In this document: piece after piece, positions 61,583 through 64,000 of the stretch | How positions within the stretch are numbered: position 1 is the first letter of the stretch | Layout of the letters: each line of letters opens with the position of its first letter | Assembly: GCA_963660435.1 (NCBI GenBank) | Contig: CAVKYI010000004.1 | Location: 81,678 to 145,677 of the forward strand | Length of the DNA stretch: 64,000 nt | From: Hallerella sp963660435 | Lineage (GTDB): Bacteria; Fibrobacterota; Fibrobacteria; Fibrobacterales; Fibrobacteraceae | Direction of reading: 5' to 3' | The notes under the pieces: generated by a model | Databases searched by the model: none | What the model saw: the letters and a program-made list of their open reading frames with translations, nothing else | Told to the model about the DNA's origin: nothing | Position numbers and translations under genes: made by a program

Positions 61583-62704
61583 ATGAACGATATTTTCGAA
61601 ACGTATCGAGGGCTTGTTTTCCTCTTTTCTATCGCGATTCTTTTCTTGATTGTCTCTCGCCATCTGATTCTTCCGTTTTTCAAGAAAATCGCGGCAAGGA
61701 GCAAGAACAAGTTTGACGACAGGCTAGTCGAGCACAGGACAGCCGAGCGAGCCGTTTTCATCATCCCCGGGTTCATTCTCTATCTGGGACTACCCTATGC
61801 CTATCCCCATTCCACCTTTCTCTACCATTTTCTCTTTACGCTGAACAACATCTACATCATTACCGTCGCGTTCTGGGTATATGATTCCGTCCTGCATGCG
61901 TTAACGGACCACATTCTAGTCAATTCTTCCAAACAGGGAATTCCCCTCCAGGGCGTGAGACAGGCGGCGCTTCTCATCGGATTTCTCGTCTGCACCATTC
62001 TTGTCGGCTCCCAGATCACCGGGGAAAGTCCCATCATGCTGCTTTCCGGCCTAGGCGCCCTCACGGCAGTATTCATCCTCATTTTCAAGGACTCCATTCT
62101 CGGATTTACCGCCGGAATCCAGATAGCGACATTCGATCTTGTCCGCACCGGAGACTGGATCGAAATCCCAAAGGAAAACGTGAACGGGATAGTCCACTCC
62201 GTATCGCTCACAAGCATCCGGATTACCAACTGGGACAACACGACAAGCATTCTCCCGGCATACAGCATCGTTTCCATGCCTTTCAAGAATTGGCGGCTGA
62301 TGCAGGAGTCCGAAAGAAGGCGCATTACGCGGACACTCCCCATCGACGCGCGTTCCATAGCGACGCTTTCCGATGCACAGAGAGAGGAGCTCGCCAAGAA
62401 TCCGCTATATGCGGAAGCCTTGGAAAATCTCGATTCGAAACTCGCTCCCGGCGAAAAGCCGCTGAATCTAACCGCTTTCCGGCTGTGCATCGACGCCTTT
62501 CTGCGATCCATCCCCGAAATAGACGTCTCGCGCTGGCTCATCGTCAGGGAAAAGGAAGCGACGGGATACGGAATTCCCCTGGAAATCTACGCGTTCACGA
62601 CCTATTCGAAATGGATGGACTACCAGGAATTTTCCGCGACTCTCGCCGACAGGATCGTCGCGAAGCTTCCCGAATTCGGATTGCGACTCTACCAGAAAAT
62701 CTAG
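61583..62704 (+). CDS. Mechanosensitive channel, MscS family (YbdG/MscM-like)
   Basis: A 373-residue inner-membrane protein: several N-terminal helices, the pore helix region LLSGLGALTAVFILIFKDSILGFTAGIQIA, then the beta domain VRTGDWIEIPKENVNGIVHSVSLTSIRITNWDNTTSILPAYSIVSMPFKNW. The beta domain carries the insertion typical of YbdG rather than small MscS. It opens on membrane tension to release solutes. Frame is open to 61493, but the ATG at 61583 fits the family. TATCTT lies about 9 bp before it. Confidence 0.93.
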   Translation: MNDIFETYRGLVFLFSIAILFLIVSRHLILPFFKKIAARSKNKFDDRLVEHRTAERAVFIIPGFILYLGLPYAYPHSTFLYHFLFTLNNIYIITVAFWVYDSVLHALTDHILVNSSKQGIPLQGVRQAALLIGFLVCTILVGSQITGESPIMLLSGLGALTAVFILIFKDSILGFTAGIQIATFDLVRTGDWIEIPKENVNGIVHSVSLTSIRITNWDNTTSILPAYSIVSMPFKNWRLMQESERRRITRTLPIDARSIATLSDAQREELAKNPLYAEALENLDSKLAPGEKPLNLTAFRLCIDAFLRSIPEIDVSRWLIVREKEATGYGIPLEIYAFTTYSKWMDYQEFSATLADRIVAKLPEFGLRLYQKI

Positions 62705-62748
62705 AAGCGGGCCGTCTCTCGACTATCGGCCAAGCTCCAATCCAGTGC

Positions 62749-62919
62749 AAAAAAAAAAGACATCCTTCGGGTCTATACGCTCGAAGCTACTCTTTTAAAA
62801 AAGATAGCCCTCCTCGCCCGTCTGTTTTTCAGGGTCAAAAGACCGGGCATAAACATCGGGGCAAGAGTTCGGAGCTGATTGAATCTTGTTAGATCGGGCA
62901 TAACTACCGAAGGATGCCT
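62749..62919 (-). ncRNA. ssrS: 6S RNA candidate
   Basis: About 170 nt on the minus strand. Ends pair as a closing stem (CATCCTTCGG 62761-62770 with CCGAAGGATG 62907-62916), and a run of ten T's follows the 3' arm (62758-62749). The middle can form a long interrupted hairpin with an open centre, as in 6S RNA, which binds RNA polymerase in stationary phase. It lies next to zapA, the usual 6S RNA neighbour in many bacteria. No coding frame is plausible here. Confidence 0.78.
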
Positions 62920-62924
62920 TTTTC

Positions 62925-62953
62925 AATATAAACAGGAAAATCCTTCGAAGCAA
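62925..62953 (-). promoter_or_regulatory. Promoter of the 6S RNA candidate
   Basis: Minus strand TTGCTT (62953-62948), 17-bp spacer, TATATT (62930-62925) followed by G. The expected start at about 62918 coincides with the 5' end of the closing stem. Confidence 0.6.
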
Positions 62954-62966
62954 GTATTTTTTGTCT

Positions 62967-63326
62967 TTATTTCCGCACTTTTGTCATCGACGTGTCAAAA
63001 TGTGATGTAGCTTGCAGCCTGTCGAGTTCGTCGGACAGCATTTCGGCGAGAACTTTCGCCACTTTCTGGCTTTCCAGATAAAACTCCTTGTAACGGGCAT
63101 GGCGACGACGCATGTCGAACAGTTCCGAGGTGATATCCATCGCCATCAGAAGCATCTGCTTGCGCATATCCATCCGAGCGTCCGCCTTGACATAGGCTTC
63201 GACCTTTTTTGTCACGTAGGCGACAATCGCAGAAAGTTCCGCATCGGTGAGATCCGTCTGGATCTGAAACCGGTCGTTTCCGATTTCGACCCGAGTTGTG
63301 TGGAGGGAAGAATCCCGAGCGTCCAT
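62967..63326 (-). CDS. zapA: Cell division protein ZapA
   Basis: A 119-residue FtsZ-ring associated protein. The N-terminal beta-hairpin (TTRVEIGNDRFQIQTDLTDAELSAIVAYVTKKVEAY) matches ZapA, and the rest is a long coiled-coil helix (LLMAMDITSELFDMRRR). It cross-links FtsZ filaments in the cytosol. The ZapB-like coiled-coil gene is 55 bp upstream, and the 6S RNA candidate follows. Confidence 0.9.
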   Translation of the reverse strand: MDARDSSLHTTRVEIGNDRFQIQTDLTDAELSAIVAYVTKKVEAYVKADARMDMRKQMLLMAMDITSELFDMRRRHARYKEFYLESQKVAKVLAEMLSDELDRLQATSHFDTSMTKVRK

Positions 63327-63381
63327 TGGTCACCTCATTCCTTCATTCCGACGCCAAACGAATCGGTGGCTGCGAACCACC

Positions 63382-63873
63382 TCAGCCGAAAAAATCCGCT
63401 TGCGCAGACTCCCCTGCCGAACCGTTCGACTGTTCCTCGGAAACTTGCGATTCTTCGCCTGGAGACTGCACCGGGATTTCCGTTCCGAGTTCGTTCTCGA
63501 TCGTCGAAAGCAGGTTCTGGAACTTTTCCTGCGCGTTCTGGATTTCGTTCCCCTGTTCGCTCACCACCTTGTCCATGTCGGCAAGTTTCGTCTCCTTTTC
63601 GGAGAGCGTCGCCTTTACGGACTCCAGTTCCGCATCGCGTTCGGCAACCGTTTTCCGGAGCGTTTCCGCTTCGGATTCCTTGCTTGCCAATTCTCCCTGG
63701 AGAGTTTCCATCTGTCGGGACTTTTCGGAAAGTTCCGTCCGCAAGTCTTCCAGTTCGGCGGTTTTTTCGGCAACCGACTTTTCCGCTTCCGCCTTTTCGC
63801 TTTTTAGACGGCGGAGCGCTTCGAGCATCGATTCGATCTTTTGGGAAAGCAAGTCCAGATTTTCGAGATTCAT
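63382..63873 (-). CDS. Coiled-coil protein, ZapB-like
   Basis: A 163-residue acidic protein whose residues 1-120 form one continuous heptad coiled coil (LDLLSQKIESMLEALRRLKSEKAEAEKSV and on), then a Ser/Glu/Gly-rich tail ending ADFFG. ZapB is also an all-coiled-coil partner of ZapA but is usually about 80 residues, so this is an extended version or an unrelated coiled coil. AAGGAG stands nine bases before the ATG. Adjacent zapA supports a divisome role. Confidence 0.65.
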   Translation of the reverse strand: MNLENLDLLSQKIESMLEALRRLKSEKAEAEKSVAEKTAELEDLRTELSEKSRQMETLQGELASKESEAETLRKTVAERDAELESVKATLSEKETKLADMDKVVSEQGNEIQNAQEKFQNLLSTIENELGTEIPVQSPGEESQVSEEQSNGSAGESAQADFFG

Positions 63874-64000
63874 CGTTCAAAACTCCTTCTTGATATACTT
63901 ATAAAATATACAAAGTTGCCGACTTCCGACGGAAAATATCAGACAAGGTCACCTCTAAAAATTGCTTTGGTTAAGAAAATTTGAATGAGACCAAGCGAAG
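63874..64000. other. Upstream region of the zapB-like gene
   Basis: No gene seen. On the minus strand AT-rich TATATTTTATAAG lies 20-35 bp before the AAGGAG site and is a probable -10 region. Confidence 0.4.

Noticed and set aside
62290..62892. 200-residue open frame running through the 6S RNA candidate
   Set aside because: It overlaps the MscS-family gene in another frame and then a structured RNA; no ribosome-binding site or domain.

Overview
The window looks like chromosome of a member of the Fibrobacteraceae (Fibrobacter or a close relative such as Hallerella). The strongest pointer is the TIGR02147-type regulator at 19377-20228, a paralogous family largely known from Fibrobacter, joined to a lipoprotein gene. 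LpxB, LolA-like, PorV/PorQ-like and Wzi-like proteins show a diderm cell. The housekeeping parts are about 55% G+C where I counted a line by hand; the central polysaccharide region falls to about 38%. tRNA genes carry no encoded CCA, and promoters are of the TTGACA / TAtatTtG kind.

Layout. 1-3246: a lipoprotein fragment, gpmI, a small lipoprotein, and what I read as the stump of a type II-C CRISPR-Cas locus: a 55-codon 5' fragment of cas9 (2720-2887, minus) and, 216 bp beyond its start codon, a complete-looking tracrRNA gene (promoter, anti-repeat, nexus, terminator; 3104-3223, plus). No array, cas1 or cas2 lies in the window. 3247-7862: uvrB, a divergent DprA/SLOG-like gene, recF and a TetR regulator. 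7881-15563: envelope genes (LolA-like, FlgD-Ig/propeller protein, PorV/PorQ-like barrel, another barrel, OpgC-like acyltransferase, PEGA protein) and an rRNA methyltransferase. 15615-24678: tRNA-Gln, an unusual beta-barrel/SppA fusion, the TIGR02147 regulator with its lipoprotein, acetyltransferase, tRNA-Leu, a hydrolase operon and a YwqK-repeat lipoprotein.

24721-44852 is the accessory region: an AlbA/Schlafen-type regulator with a 4x12-bp in-frame repeat, then a low-G+C surface-polysaccharide locus. It combines an EptA-like phosphotransferase, a TagD-like cytidylyltransferase, two TagB/TagF-like polyol-phosphate transferases, Wzx and Wzy, GT2, GT14 and three GT4 enzymes, a PL14-like lyase, a GDP-mannose dehydrogenase, a UDP-glucose dehydrogenase and a Wzi-like outer-membrane protein. 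Together these suggest a Wzx/Wzy-exported polymer containing uronic acids and decorated or interrupted with glycerol-phosphate (or a similar polyol-phosphate).

44853-45518 is a non-coding strip of inverted-repeat elements. 45519-61502 is a nearly continuous minus-strand series: lepB, Ig-like lipoprotein, DinG-type helicase/exonuclease, a helicase-associated-domain protein, dnaE, lpxB, a CNNM/CorC transporter, nudC, a metallophosphatase and an acetyltransferase. The right end has an MscS-family channel, a 6S RNA candidate and a zapB-like/zapA pair. Many genes are tightly coupled (ATGA, TGATG or GTGA overlaps), often with GTG or TTG starts.
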